NCBI GenBank assembly: GCA_964541525.1
Contig: CAZIQF010000001.1
Span: forward strand, 1-64,000
Reading direction: 5' to 3'
Length of the DNA: 64,000 bases
From: UBA1737 sp964541525
Lineage (GTDB): Bacteria > Bacillota_I > Bacilli_A > ML615J-28 > CAG-313
Numbering within the stretch: position 1 is the stretch's first letter; each line of letters starts with the position of its first letter. The translations under genes were made by a program, and so were the position numbers. The notes beneath the pieces were generated by a model that worked only from the letters and a program-made list of their open reading frames with translations, was not told the origin of the DNA and made no database searches. This document shows positions 25,528 through 34,364 of the stretch, piece by piece.

Positions 25528-26403
25528 TTATTTCTTTTTACTTATTTTTTTCGAATTTTCTTTCACTTCTAAAAGTGATGGATCGTAGTACACTTCTAAA
25601 ATATGTGCAAATTGTGTCATTACTTTTGTCGCTTGTGCAAGGCCTACTCCTTCTAGGGCTAAACCAATAATATCATCATGGAATTTATCATGGACTTTTA
25701 TAACCTTTTTAGCTTTTTGGGTAACACTTAATAAAATTACGCGATGATCCATTTCATCTCTTGTTCTCAATAAATAACCTTTTTGAACTAATCGATTAAC
25801 ACATGTTGTAAGAGCACCAACAGTTACGTGTTCTTTTTTAGCGATTAAAGTCATTGGTTTATTGTTATATTTATTAACTGTTTCAATTACATGAAGTTCT
25901 CCGATTGCAAGATCAGGGATTTGTTTACGATCCATTGTTCTATCTTCAATAACGTTAGCCATATTACTAACAAAGGTAAATGCCTCATGAAGTTGTTTAT
26001 ATAGCACTTTTTCTTCTTTAGTAAGTTCTTTAGTCTTTTTTGGAGTTGGACGAACAATTTCAGCAGGTGCTTTCTTTTCCGTTTCAATGGTTAATTCTTT
26101 GGATGATTTCTTTGGTAACGATGTTTTTTTCTTTGTAGTCTTTTTAACTTCAACTACTGGTTGTTTTGATTCTTGTTCTACTTTTTTTACTGGAGCTTTT
26201 TTACCTGCTACAATAGCTTTACCTGTTCTTGGATCAATAGTCTTTTTGACTGGGGCTTTTTTAGAAGATGTTACCTTTTTAGTCGAAGCTTTTTTTGTTG
26301 ACTCTAGTTTTCCTTCTTTTGGTTCTGCCTTTTTCGAAGCAACTTTCTTTGGTGATTCAGTTTTTGCTTCTACATTATTTTCATTATTAATCTTTTTAGC
26401 CAT
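25528..26403 (-). CDS. FabT-like MarR regulator with a Lys/Ala/Pro-rich histone-H1-like N-terminal tail
   Basis: 291 residues in two parts. Residues 1 to about 125 are low-complexity and strongly basic (repeated KKAPVKK, KKASTKK, SKK motifs), like the tails of H1-like bacterial proteins. From about 126 on is a MarR winged-helix domain: ELHVIETVNKY, VTVGALTTCVNRLVQKGYL (recognition helix), RDEMDHRVILLSVT (wing), VHDKFHDDII. The recognition helix and the HDKFHD helix resemble FabT, the fatty-acid-synthesis repressor of Firmicutes, and the acyl carrier protein gene lies 550 bases upstream. MarR proteins are normally about 150 residues, so the tail roughly doubles the size. A strong site (AAGGAGG) precedes the ATG. 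Confidence 0.82.
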   Translation of the reverse strand: MAKKINNENNVEAKTESPKKVASKKAEPKEGKLESTKKASTKKVTSSKKAPVKKTIDPRTGKAIVAGKKAPVKKVEQESKQPVVEVKKTTKKKTSLPKKSSKELTIETEKKAPAEIVRPTPKKTKELTKEEKVLYKQLHEAFTFVSNMANVIEDRTMDRKQIPDLAIGELHVIETVNKYNNKPMTLIAKKEHVTVGALTTCVNRLVQKGYLLRTRDEMDHRVILLSVTQKAKKVIKVHDKFHDDIIGLALEGVGLAQATKVMTQFAHILEVYYDPSLLEVKENSKKISKKK

Positions 26404-26468
26404 AAATATCCTCCTTTATAGTTTTATTACAAAACATAATACCTTTAATATTAAACCATTTATTAGTG

Positions 26469-26492
26469 AAAATAAATAAGCCCGAAGGCTTA
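26469..26492 (-). terminator. UUCG-tetraloop terminator of the small lipoprotein gene
   Basis: On the minus strand TAAGCC-TTCG-GGCTTA is followed by TTTATTTT. A compact, very stable rho-independent terminator. Confidence 0.85.
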
Positions 26493-26499
26493 AATTATT

Positions 26500-26859
26500 T
26501 TAGTAATAATCTGTCCAGTTTGGATCATCGACTTTATATGTGATGACATTATCCTTAACAGTATATTTCTTGTTGCTAATTTCTTTATCATTAACAATTA
26601 ATACATATGATGCATTTTGATATTTTGCATCGGTAATGGTAATAGTTGTGATTACATATTGTAAATCGTTTGAATTTTTGACTGTTACTTCATACCAAGT
26701 AGCACCATCAGCAATTTCAACGGTCGGTTTTTTTGCATCTAATCTAATTTTAATCTTATATTCTCTTGTAGGTGTAGTAACATCATCATTAACAATATTA
26801 CATGATGTAACAAGCAATCCTGCAAAAATCATAATAAAAACTAAAAATAATTTTTTCAT
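26500..26859 (-). CDS. Small lipoprotein of unknown function
   Basis: 119 residues with a lipoprotein signal peptide (MKKLFLVFIMIFAGLLVTSC, lipidated Cys at 20) and a roughly 95-residue mature part predicted to be all beta (YKIKIRLDAKK, WYEVTVKN, YVITTITITDA, YVLIVNDKEI), possibly one Ig-like module. I do not recognise a family. It lies between acpP and the FabT-like gene, with terminators on both sides, so it is probably an independent transcript. Confidence 0.7.
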   Translation of the reverse strand: MKKLFLVFIMIFAGLLVTSCNIVNDDVTTPTREYKIKIRLDAKKPTVEIADGATWYEVTVKNSNDLQYVITTITITDAKYQNASYVLIVNDKEISNKKYTVKDNVITYKVDDPNWTDYY

Positions 26860-26904
26860 TTATAATACCTCGCTACTATTCTTTTAAATTATATCATACT
26901 AATA

Positions 26905-26940
26905 AAAAAAAAGCAAAGAAAAGGAACATAATCCTTTTCT
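26905..26940 (-). terminator. Terminator of the tex-acpP transcript
   Basis: On the minus strand AGAAAAGGA and TCCTTTTCT form a nine-pair stem, followed by TTTGC and then nine T residues, just after the acpP stop. Confidence 0.8.
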
Positions 26941-26949
26941 CTACTTAGT

Positions 26950-27180
26950 TTATTTTAAATTTTCTTCAATGCATCTAACTAAATCACCAACAGTTTTTAC
27001 ACTTTCAGCAGCATTATCATCTACTTGTAAATCAAATTCTTCTTCAATACGAACAATGATTTCTACTGCATCTAGTGAATCTGCTTCTAAATCTTCAACA
27101 AGATTAGATTCCATTGTGATTTTTTCAGGTTTAACATTTAATTCTTCTGCAATAATTGCTTTAACCTTTTCAAATACCAT
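26950..27180 (-). CDS. acpP: Acyl carrier protein
   Basis: 76 residues, acidic and helical, with the phosphopantetheine attachment Ser in EADSLDAVEI (about residue 35). It carries growing acyl chains for type II fatty acid synthesis in the cytosol. It sits 25 bases after tex with an AAGGAG site in the gap, so the two are likely co-transcribed. No other fab genes are in the window, but a FabT-like regulator is encoded two genes downstream. Confidence 0.96.
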   Translation of the reverse strand: MVFEKVKAIIAEELNVKPEKITMESNLVEDLEADSLDAVEIIVRIEEEFDLQVDDNAAESVKTVGDLVRCIEENLK

Positions 27181-27205
27181 AATTCTTCTCCTTAATTTTA
27201 TTTTT

Positions 27206-29638
27206 TTATTTTCTTCCTAAATGTGGTCTTTCCTTTTGTGTGAATGGAAGATCTGGAAGTTTTTTGCGTTTATTATTTGGCTTTTGGTTAAGTGGTTTAA
27301 CCTTTGTTTCTGGTTTAGGTTTATTAGAACGATTGTTATTAGGTTTTCTTGGTTCCTTTGGTGCTGGTTTTGGAGCATCAGGATCAATCATTGTAAGTTG
27401 TAATCTTTCCTTTTTGATGTCTACTTCAAGTACCCATACTTTAACAATTTGTCCAACATGAACAGCATCTAATGGATGTTTGATAAACCCATTTGACATT
27501 TTGGAAATATGAACTAAACCATCGTCATGAAGACCACAATCAACAAAGGCTCCAAAGTCAGTTACATTACGAACTGTACCTTGTAATTCCATTCCTACTT
27601 TTAAGTCTTCTAAGTGAAGGACATCGCTCTTTAGAATTGGTGCTTCGATTACATCACGTGGATCACGAAGTGGGCTACAGAATGCATCTAGAATATCTTT
27701 AATTGTATATTCACCAATCTTTAATTCTGTTTGTAGTGCTTGTAATTCTTCATTAGTTAAGGCCTTAACCTTTTCTACAAGTTCATTTTTGCCTAAATCA
27801 GCTGATGTAAAGCCAAGTTTACTTAAAATTGCACGTGCTGCATCATAACTTTCTGGATGAATGCCAGTCATATCTAATGGTTCATTACCATCAACAATTC
27901 TTAAGAAACCAATTGCTTGTTCTAATGCTTTAGGACCTACACCTTTTACTTTAATATCTTCACGATTATTAAAACGACCATTTTCTTCACGATGAGCTAC
28001 AATCTTTTTAGCAGTACCTGCATTAAGACCAGCAACATATTTTAATAATGATGGTGAAGCCGTATTAATATTAACACCAACTTGGTTTACAGCTGTTGAA
28101 ACAACAAAATCAAGTGATTCAGCAAGTTTGCTTTGTGTAACATCATGTTGATATTGGCCAACACCAATTGATTTTGGATCGATTTTAACTAATTCAGCAA
28201 GTGGATCTTGTAATCTTCTTGCAATTGAAATTGCTGAACGTTCTTCAACTGAGAAATCTGGAAATTCATCACGGGCAATATCCGATGCAGAATATACAGA
28301 AGCTCCAGCTTCATTAACAATAATATATTTAACAACCCGACCAAGACTATCTAGTTCTTCTTTCATTGCTGCAAGGGTATTTGCAACAAATGCTTCGGTT
28401 TCACGTGAAGCAGTACCATTTCCCATTGCAACTACTTCAACATTATGTCTAATTACTAAATCTTTAAAGATTTCAACCGCATTAGCATAACGTCCTGGTG
28501 GAACAACTTCATCTTTACTTTTTTGATGAGGGTACATAACACTCTTTTCAAGTAGTTTACCAGTTGCATCTACAACTGCTAATTTACAACCAGTTCTAAA
28601 TGCAGGGTCGACACCTAATACAGTTTTGCCTTTCATTGGTGGTTGTAATAAATAATTTCTTAGATTTTCACCAAAAATATGAATGGCTTGGTTTTCAGCT
28701 TTATCTTTTAAATCAGCACGAATTTCACGAATAATTGCTGATTTGATTAGTCTTTCATATGCATCTTCACATGCTTCACGAACATATGATGCAGTAACTG
28801 ATTCCATTACTTTAATCTTATCACTACAAATATAATTCAAAACAAAGGCATAATCTTCAACTAAATCAACTTTAATTACTTTTTCGGCTTCAGCACGATT
28901 AACAGCTAAAATTCGATGTAATTTAACGGTTTTAATTGGTTCTTCATAATCATAGTACATTTCATAGACTTTCTTTTCATCTAATGAACCATCTTTTAAA
29001 GTACATTTAAGTTTAGCATTTTTTTCAAAATAATCACGAATCCATGAACGATAATGAGCATCATCCGATACAATTTCAGCAATAATATCTTTAGCACCTT
29101 GTAATGCCTCAGCTTCATTTTTAACAATTAAGCCTTCTTTTTTCATTGCTTCAATTTCTTCATCAGTTTTACCATCTAATACTGTAACATATGCTTTTGC
29201 AACTTCGACTGGATCACCTTCAAGAGGAAATGAAAGTAAATATTCGGCTAGTGGTTCTAAACCTTTTTTCTTGGCATCAGTAGCACGAGTCTTTTTCTTT
29301 TCCTTAAATGGACGATAAATATCTTCAATTTCAGCAAGTTTTGTTGCTTTAATGATTGCTTCTTTCAACTCAGGTGTAAGTTTACCCTTTTCTTCAATAA
29401 GACGCATAACATCTTCTTTTCTTTGGGCAAGTTTTTGACCATAATCCCATTCTTGATAAATTGCTCTTATTTGTTCTTCATCTAGTCCACCTGTTACTTC
29501 TTTACGATAACGGGCAATAAATGGTACAGTCGCACCACCTTCAATTAATTGCAATACCGCTCTTATTTGAGAAATTTTAACATTTTGTTCACGCGAAATT
29601 TTCCCAAGTAAGGCGTCATTAATATAATCGTTTTCCAT
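27206..29638 (-). CDS. tex: Tex-family S1 RNA-binding protein
   Basis: 810 residues: the N-terminal helical Tex domain (about 1-200), a YqgF/RuvC-like nuclease-fold domain (VLGVDPAFRTGCKLAVVD, about 340), helix-hairpin-helix motifs (VGVNINTASPSLLKYVAG; VKGVGPKALEQAIGFL, about 500-570) and a C-terminal S1 RNA-binding domain (GTVRNVTDFGAFVDCG...DGLVHISKMS, about 655-725). A Lys/Pro/Asn-rich tail of about 70 residues ends the protein. Tex binds nucleic acid and influences transcription and transcript stability. It has its own promoter at 29761-29789 and a leader of roughly 115 bases. Confidence 0.95.
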   Translation of the reverse strand: MENDYINDALLGKISREQNVKISQIRAVLQLIEGGATVPFIARYRKEVTGGLDEEQIRAIYQEWDYGQKLAQRKEDVMRLIEEKGKLTPELKEAIIKATKLAEIEDIYRPFKEKKKTRATDAKKKGLEPLAEYLLSFPLEGDPVEVAKAYVTVLDGKTDEEIEAMKKEGLIVKNEAEALQGAKDIIAEIVSDDAHYRSWIRDYFEKNAKLKCTLKDGSLDEKKVYEMYYDYEEPIKTVKLHRILAVNRAEAEKVIKVDLVEDYAFVLNYICSDKIKVMESVTASYVREACEDAYERLIKSAIIREIRADLKDKAENQAIHIFGENLRNYLLQPPMKGKTVLGVDPAFRTGCKLAVVDATGKLLEKSVMYPHQKSKDEVVPPGRYANAVEIFKDLVIRHNVEVVAMGNGTASRETEAFVANTLAAMKEELDSLGRVVKYIIVNEAGASVYSASDIARDEFPDFSVEERSAISIARRLQDPLAELVKIDPKSIGVGQYQHDVTQSKLAESLDFVVSTAVNQVGVNINTASPSLLKYVAGLNAGTAKKIVAHREENGRFNNREDIKVKGVGPKALEQAIGFLRIVDGNEPLDMTGIHPESYDAARAILSKLGFTSADLGKNELVEKVKALTNEELQALQTELKIGEYTIKDILDAFCSPLRDPRDVIEAPILKSDVLHLEDLKVGMELQGTVRNVTDFGAFVDCGLHDDGLVHISKMSNGFIKHPLDAVHVGQIVKVWVLEVDIKKERLQLTMIDPDAPKPAPKEPRKPNNNRSNKPKPETKVKPLNQKPNNKRKKLPDLPFTQKERPHLGRK

Positions 29639-29640
29639 TT

Positions 29641-29789
29641 CTAACCTCCGCTTATTTTCCTATCTTTTGGTTGGCAGATTCAAAAGTAGATCTGTTATAA
29701 TTTTAAATTGGGCATCAATGCCATAACAATCAATAATTCCAACACTGATAATTCTTAAATATTATACCACAATTTCTTAATAATTTCAA
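29641..29789 (-). promoter_or_regulatory. tex promoter and untranslated leader
   Basis: On the minus strand TTGAAA (29784-29789), a 17-base spacer ending in TGTGG, then TATAAT (29761-29766) form a near-perfect promoter with extended -10. The leader of about 115 bases contains a possible tiny ORF (MALMPNLKL then stop) and ends in GCGGAGGT before the ATG. I see no known riboswitch in it. Confidence 0.75.
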
Positions 29790-29812
29790 CTACATTTACT
29801 TATAAAATCACA

Positions 29813-29857
29813 CAAAAAAAGCTTTAAAAGGACTTCTAAAATAGTTCTTCTAAAGCT
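29813..29857 (-). terminator. Terminator of the GNAT-CinA gene
   Basis: A long imperfect stem (AAAGCTTTAGAAGAACT / AGTCCTTTTAAAGC on the minus strand) spans the stop codon and is followed by seven T residues. Confidence 0.75.
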
Positions 29858-31131
29858 TTAATTATTTTATAAAAAACGTAGTTTACTTGTTTATTTCTAA
29901 CACTATTTCTTGTGCCACTTTCAACTTTTCTAAACGTTATCACTTCTATTTTTTTATTAACTTCCATGATAATGCTTGAATCATAGGTTCCATCATTTAG
30001 GTTGCGGATATTACTTCCAGCAAGGCCAGTTATGCTTACACAAATATCAGCATTACTAATTCGTTTAAGACCTTTTGCCATTTCGATTGCTACTTCTTTT
30101 GAATATACCGTAAATTTATTAATTGTTTCTTTCCTTACTCCTAAAATTCGGTGTTTTGCATCTTCACTATAAGTAACATAACTTTCTTTAATTACATCCG
30201 ATGCACCGGCAATATTAACAATTTTTGAGGCCATTAAACCACCAGTACAACTTTCTGCAAAACTGATTGTCAAGTGATGTTTTTTCAATAGTTGAACTAA
30301 GACTAATTCAATCGATAAATCTGATTGGATAATAACTAGCTTTCTATTCTTTACCATGAAATCATCCAGCAAATGATTAAGTAATTGATAATCGCTTTGT
30401 TTTGATACAAAATAATAAGTGATGATATTTTCATTTGTCATCGATAAAATACAAACATTAGGAACTTGCTTAAGATTGCAGTCATTATTGTTTAATAGAC
30501 TGATAGTTTTTACTAAATAGTTATTGTCTTCTAAATAGCGTGTTAATTGCTTAATGTCGGTAAATCTTGGGACAACAAGCTTAAACATAGCATTAATATT
30601 TGTCGTAATTTTAAACATTTCATATTCTTCTTTGGTAATAGAATAGTTGCGAAGACTAATCCAACCAAATTTTTCAGTTAATTCATCACTTATTCCTGTG
30701 TATTTAAATCCAGACTTAACCATTACCCGACCAGAAGCAGGATTATCAACATTATGCTTTGCAGTAACAATTTCATAATTGCGTTTATTAAATAAATAAT
30801 CCAAATAAGTAGTTAGAACTTCTGTCATAACTCCTTGATTCCAATAACTTTTAGCTAAACAATATCCTACTTCACATAAGGTAAAATCAGCATTTTCAGA
30901 AACATTAGCAATTGATCCAATAACTTGATTGTTAGTCTTATCAATAATCGCATAGTTATTTTGATTAGTACTAAGAACAAACTCCAAATATTTAATTGTA
31001 TCATTTATTGATTCATGAGGATACCATGTTAAATATTTAGTAACTTCTTGATCAGTTGCATAATTAGTAAAGATCATTGAAGCATCACTTCTTATAAATT
31101 TACGAATAATGAATCTTTTTGTTTCTATCAT
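29836..31131 (-). CDS. Fusion of a GNAT acetyltransferase with a CinA/PncC-type NMN deamidase domain
   Basis: 431 residues. Residues 1 to about 170 are a RimJ/RimL-type GNAT domain (VGYCLAKSYWNQGVMTEVL acetyl-CoA site; NPASGRVMVKSGF). About 175-290 is a linker domain without recognised motifs. About 290-431 is the CinA C-terminal domain: TISFAESCTGGLMASKIVNI, ESYVTYSEDAKHRILGV, TVYSKEVAIEMAKGL, CVSITGLAG. CinA C-terminal domains (PncC) deamidate nicotinamide mononucleotide, recycling it for NAD synthesis. The GP usually following SITGxAG is SN here. I do not know this fusion from common genomes. The single reading frame is intact. Confidence 0.82.
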   Translation of the reverse strand: MIETKRFIIRKFIRSDASMIFTNYATDQEVTKYLTWYPHESINDTIKYLEFVLSTNQNNYAIIDKTNNQVIGSIANVSENADFTLCEVGYCLAKSYWNQGVMTEVLTTYLDYLFNKRNYEIVTAKHNVDNPASGRVMVKSGFKYTGISDELTEKFGWISLRNYSITKEEYEMFKITTNINAMFKLVVPRFTDIKQLTRYLEDNNYLVKTISLLNNNDCNLKQVPNVCILSMTNENIITYYFVSKQSDYQLLNHLLDDFMVKNRKLVIIQSDLSIELVLVQLLKKHHLTISFAESCTGGLMASKIVNIAGASDVIKESYVTYSEDAKHRILGVRKETINKFTVYSKEVAIEMAKGLKRISNADICVSITGLAGSNIRNLNDGTYDSSIIMEVNKKIEVITFRKVESGTRNSVRNKQVNYVFYKIIKALEELF

Positions 31132-31189
31132 TATTTCACCTTCTTTATTTAATTTAATTTTTTTACTTTATTTTTTATTTAAAATTTGA

Positions 31190-31206
31190 TATAATACGCA
31201 TAAGGA
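31190..31206 (+). promoter_or_regulatory. Promoter and RBS of yigZ
   Basis: TATAAT at 31190-31195, in GATATAAT, is followed by AAGGAG about 12 bases before the ATG at 31218. The -35 is weak in this T-rich stretch. Confidence 0.55.
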
Positions 31207-31217
31207 GATTATAATCT

Positions 31218-31799
31218 ATGAATACAATCAAAAACGATGTAATTGTTACTCAAGAAATCAATAAAAGCATCTTTACCACATATTTAAAAAGAGTAACTGA
31301 TGTCGATACTGCTAAAGCTTATATCAAAGAAGTTAAAGCAATCCATCCAAATGCTACACATCATGTCACTGCCTATCTAATCGGCCAAACAGCTGAAGCA
31401 GGCCATGCGAATGATGATGGTGAACCAAGTGGGACTGCGGGACTACCAGTCCTAGATGTCTTTAAAAAGAACAATTTAACCAATTTTGTTTGTATTGTCG
31501 TCCGATATTTTGGTGGAATTAAACTTGGAGCAGGCGGACTTGTAAGAGCATATTCTTCTTCGGCTAGTCTGGCTTTAAAAGAAGCAGGGATTATTGAAAT
31601 CATTAATTATCAAGAACTTAGTCTAACTTTTAATTATTCCTTTTTAAATATCATTGAAAATAAATTAAAGGATTACGAAATCTTAGCCAAAGCTTTTACT
31701 ACCAATGTTAATTTAACAGTTAAAGTTCCAGAAAGTGCTGTAAAAGACCTATCGCAAGTACTAATCGCTTTGACAAATAATCAAATCACTATTAGTTAA
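31218..31799 (+). CDS. yigZ: YigZ/IMPACT-family protein
   Basis: 193 residues. The N-terminal IMPACT domain has the family signature DDGEPSGTAGLPVLDVF (about 71-87) and VVRYFGGIKLGAGGLVRAYS (about 96-115). The C-terminal part is the DUF1949 ferredoxin-like domain. IMPACT proteins are linked to translation regulation in eukaryotes; the bacterial role is unclear. The gene is transcribed opposite to its neighbours and shares a convergent terminator with the DUF1295 gene. Confidence 0.92.
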   Translation: MNTIKNDVIVTQEINKSIFTTYLKRVTDVDTAKAYIKEVKAIHPNATHHVTAYLIGQTAEAGHANDDGEPSGTAGLPVLDVFKKNNLTNFVCIVVRYFGGIKLGAGGLVRAYSSSASLALKEAGIIEIINYQELSLTFNYSFLNIIENKLKDYEILAKAFTTNVNLTVKVPESAVKDLSQVLIALTNNQITIS

Positions 31800-31823
31800 T
31801 AAGTAACCCTTATTAACTTTTTT
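31795..31823 (+). terminator. Terminator between yigZ and the DUF1295 gene
   Basis: GTTAATAAG and CTTATTAAC (31795-31803, 31809-31817) form a nine-pair stem followed by TTTTTTATT on the plus strand, overlapping the yigZ stop. Confidence 0.75.
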
Positions 31824-32727
31824 ATTCTTCCTTGCCTTTAGGTGGAAAAATTGGTAACATTGGATTTGTCCTTGCTTTATATTCATTATAGGCAGGTTTT
31901 TTGCTTAATTGACGTTTATCCATCATTGGAATACTAATGAATTCAAATAATAAAAAGACAAGTAGTGGTGCAAACACTAAAATTGGATTAGCATTTTTGA
32001 AACTAAAATGAACTAAAAACAAGCCAAACCAAAATAAACATTCGCCAAAATAATTTGGATGACGACTATTTTTCCATAAACCTCTAGTCATAACTAATCC
32101 ATCATTAGATGGATAGCGTTTAAATAAGAATAATTGTAGATCAGCAATTGTTTCAATAATGATTGCAGCAAAGACTACTAAATATCCAACAATTGTCATC
32201 AAAGATGGCTCATATCCAGGTTTTAGGACATCACCAATAAAATTAAGCGCTGGAAGTAGTCCAACCATCACCACAATTGTTGGCATTAAGTGAATCCCAA
32301 ATAAATTAATTAATGGATATAGTTTAGGAAACTTTTCTTTTAACATAACATAACGCCAATCTTGATGATTCATTCGCTTAAACCCAATTGCCCAGTTTAT
32401 AGTAAGTCGTACTCCCCATAGGCAAATTAAAACTACTAATAATACGCTAAATGGATTGACATTATCAACTAAAAGCATAAACGCAATACTAATCACCATT
32501 GGAGCAACACTCCAATATGGATCATACAATGAAGAATTTTTAAAAATAGTACTCATTAAAAAAATAAAGACCGTTGCAATTAAATCTAAAATTACTAATT
32601 TCACTAAAATATCTTCAGCATTATCACTTCCAAATGGTAATATAGGATATAACAATGTACATCCACAGATTGTAAAACCATAAATAATAACGACGATAAT
32701 TAGTGCTTTAATTTGTTTTGATACCAT
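31822..32727 (-). CDS. DUF1295/steroid-5-alpha-reductase-like membrane protein
   Basis: 301 residues with seven or so membrane helices. The C-terminal motif SRHPNYFGECLFWFGLFLV and the later NEYKARTNPMLP are the hallmark of the DUF1295 / isoprenylcysteine methyltransferase-like superfamily, which includes steroid reductases and lipid methyltransferases using NADPH or SAM. The substrate is unknown. The upstream region has TATAAT preceded by TGG on the minus strand, and an AGGTGAG site before the ATG. Confidence 0.85.
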   Translation of the reverse strand: MVSKQIKALIIVVIIYGFTICGCTLLYPILPFGSDNAEDILVKLVILDLIATVFIFLMSTIFKNSSLYDPYWSVAPMVISIAFMLLVDNVNPFSVLLVVLICLWGVRLTINWAIGFKRMNHQDWRYVMLKEKFPKLYPLINLFGIHLMPTIVVMVGLLPALNFIGDVLKPGYEPSLMTIVGYLVVFAAIIIETIADLQLFLFKRYPSNDGLVMTRGLWKNSRHPNYFGECLFWFGLFLVHFSFKNANPILVFAPLLVFLLFEFISIPMMDKRQLSKKPAYNEYKARTNPMLPIFPPKGKEE

Positions 32728-32831
32728 AATCTCACCTCTTTTGCTTATTATACCATATTAACTTACTTTCTACATTCAATTTAAAAGATTTTTTTTAAAA
32801 TTTATAGTAAAATATAATTAGAGGAATTTTT

Positions 32832-33785
32832 ATGAAAAATTTATTTACAGATGAAAAACATTATTTAACACTTAATAATTATTTAAAAAGCATTTACCAT
32901 GAAAAAGTATTTAAAATATCACTGAATGGCAATTTTTCTTGTCCAAATCGTGATGGTAAACTTAGTACTAAAGGTTGCTTGTTTTGTTCCAGTAAAGCTA
33001 GTGGTGATTTTGCTGGAGAAAAGACTGATTCAATCAGCACTCAATTTGATAAGATTCGCACTAAAATTGAACAAAAATGGCCAAATGGGTCTTACATTGC
33101 TTATTTTCAGGCTAATACTAATACCTATGGAACTGTCGATGAACTAAAACAAAGATTTAGTCAAATAATTGATAATGGCAAATTATTAAATGATAAAATC
33201 AAAATATTATCAATTGCGACTAGACCTGATTGTCTAAACGATGAAATTTATCAATATCTAGATGAATTATCCAAACAAATCCCTTTATGGATTGAGCTTG
33301 GCTTTCAAACCAGTAATGAAAAAACCGCCAACTTTATTAATCGTGGATATCAAAATATAGTTTTGACTGAAGCAATCACAAAATTAAAACAACTACAAAT
33401 TAAGGTTATTGTTCACATCATCAATGGTCTTCCTGGTGATACCAAAGAAGATATGTTAAATACAATTAACTTCCTAAATAACTTAAATATTGATGGCATT
33501 AAAATTCATATGTTACACATTATCAAAGATTCACCACTGGGAAAAATGTATCAAGAAGCACCTTTTCCCCTTCTATCACTTGAAGAATATGTTGATATTA
33601 CCATAACTCAATTGCGATTATTAAATCCAATGACTGTTATTCACCGAATTACTGGTGATGCCGATCAAAATCAATTAATCGCACCGCTTTGGACTACAAA
33701 AAAATTTGTTGTGATGAATGAAATTGATAAACTGATGCGTAAAAATAATTACTATCAAGGAGATTTATATGTTAAAAATCGTTGA
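32832..33785 (+). CDS. mnmL: TIGR01212-type radical SAM protein, MnmL (YtqA) candidate
   Basis: 317 residues. The N-terminal Cys cluster (SCPNRDGKLSTKGCLFC, about residues 36-52) is the characteristic spacing of the TIGR01212/YhcC radical SAM family; SIATRPDCL and ELGFQTSNEKT follow in the barrel. In Bacillus, ytqA and ytqB lie together and have been linked to conversion of cmnm5U to mnm5U at the tRNA wobble position, as MnmL and MnmM. The same pair is overlapping here (17 bases), supporting that role. The enzyme would need a [4Fe-4S] cluster and SAM. Confidence 0.85.
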   Translation: MKNLFTDEKHYLTLNNYLKSIYHEKVFKISLNGNFSCPNRDGKLSTKGCLFCSSKASGDFAGEKTDSISTQFDKIRTKIEQKWPNGSYIAYFQANTNTYGTVDELKQRFSQIIDNGKLLNDKIKILSIATRPDCLNDEIYQYLDELSKQIPLWIELGFQTSNEKTANFINRGYQNIVLTEAITKLKQLQIKVIVHIINGLPGDTKEDMLNTINFLNNLNIDGIKIHMLHIIKDSPLGKMYQEAPFPLLSLEEYVDITITQLRLLNPMTVIHRITGDADQNQLIAPLWTTKKFVVMNEIDKLMRKNNYYQGDLYVKNR

Positions 33786-34344
33786 TTTCTGTCATTTAAT
33801 AATTGAAAAATATTATCATGATTCAAGCCTTCCCTTCATTAATTGTCTCGATGCAACTTGTGGTAAGGGAAACGATACTTTATTTATTGCCGAATTATTA
33901 AAAGAACGTGGTCATGTTGATGCCTATGACATTCAAGAAATAGCAATTGAAATGACTAAAGATTTAATCAATAAACACCAACTTACCAATGTTTCTTTTT
34001 ATCATGATTCATTTGTTAATATTGATATAAGCAAATATGACTTAGCAGTTTTTAATTTAGGATATTTACCTTGTTTTAACAAGTCAATCACTACTACTGC
34101 CGATATTACTTTACAAACAATTACTAAATTAACTAAACAAATTCTAATCAATCCCAATTTAACTATTATTATTTGTGTATATCCAGGGCATGAGGAAGGC
34201 AAAAAAGAAAGTGATTATCTTGATCAATTTAGCTTAAATCTTAATCCTTCTTTATATTTAGTCTCTAAATATTTAAACTATAATCGCCCTAATGCCCCTT
34301 ATGTTCTTACGATTTCCCATAACAAAATTAAAAGTGCCAAATAA
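33769..34344 (+). CDS. mnmM: MnmM (YtqB)-type tRNA wobble-uridine methyltransferase
   Basis: 191 residues, class I methyltransferase fold with motif I LDATCGKGNDTLFIAELL (about residue 22), AYDIQEIAIEMT, FNLGYLP and VYPGHEEGKKE, all characteristic of the YtqB/rRNA-methylase-like family. MnmM methylates nm5(s2)U34 of tRNA in bacteria that lack MnmC. Its start lies inside the preceding radical SAM gene, preceded by AAGGAG, so the two are coupled. A convergent terminator follows. Confidence 0.88.
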   Translation: MLKIVDFCHLIIEKYYHDSSLPFINCLDATCGKGNDTLFIAELLKERGHVDAYDIQEIAIEMTKDLINKHQLTNVSFYHDSFVNIDISKYDLAVFNLGYLPCFNKSITTTADITLQTITKLTKQILINPNLTIIICVYPGHEEGKKESDYLDQFSLNLNPSLYLVSKYLNYNRPNAPYVLTISHNKIKSAK

Positions 34345-34364
34345 ATTAATGGCACTTTTGTTAT
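34330..34364. terminator. Bidirectional terminator after mnmM
   Basis: AAAAGTGCCA and TGGCACTTTT (34330-34339, 34350-34359) form a perfect ten-pair stem with T-rich sequence on both strands, between two convergent genes. Confidence 0.85.

Noticed and set aside
26087..26479. 130-residue plus-strand frame rich in Phe and Ser/Val
   Set aside because: Antisense of the Lys-rich tail of the FabT-like regulator; composition is explained by the complement of Lys codons.
29641..29760. Riboswitch in the tex leader
   Set aside because: No conserved riboswitch core is visible; only a possible tiny ORF and weak stems.
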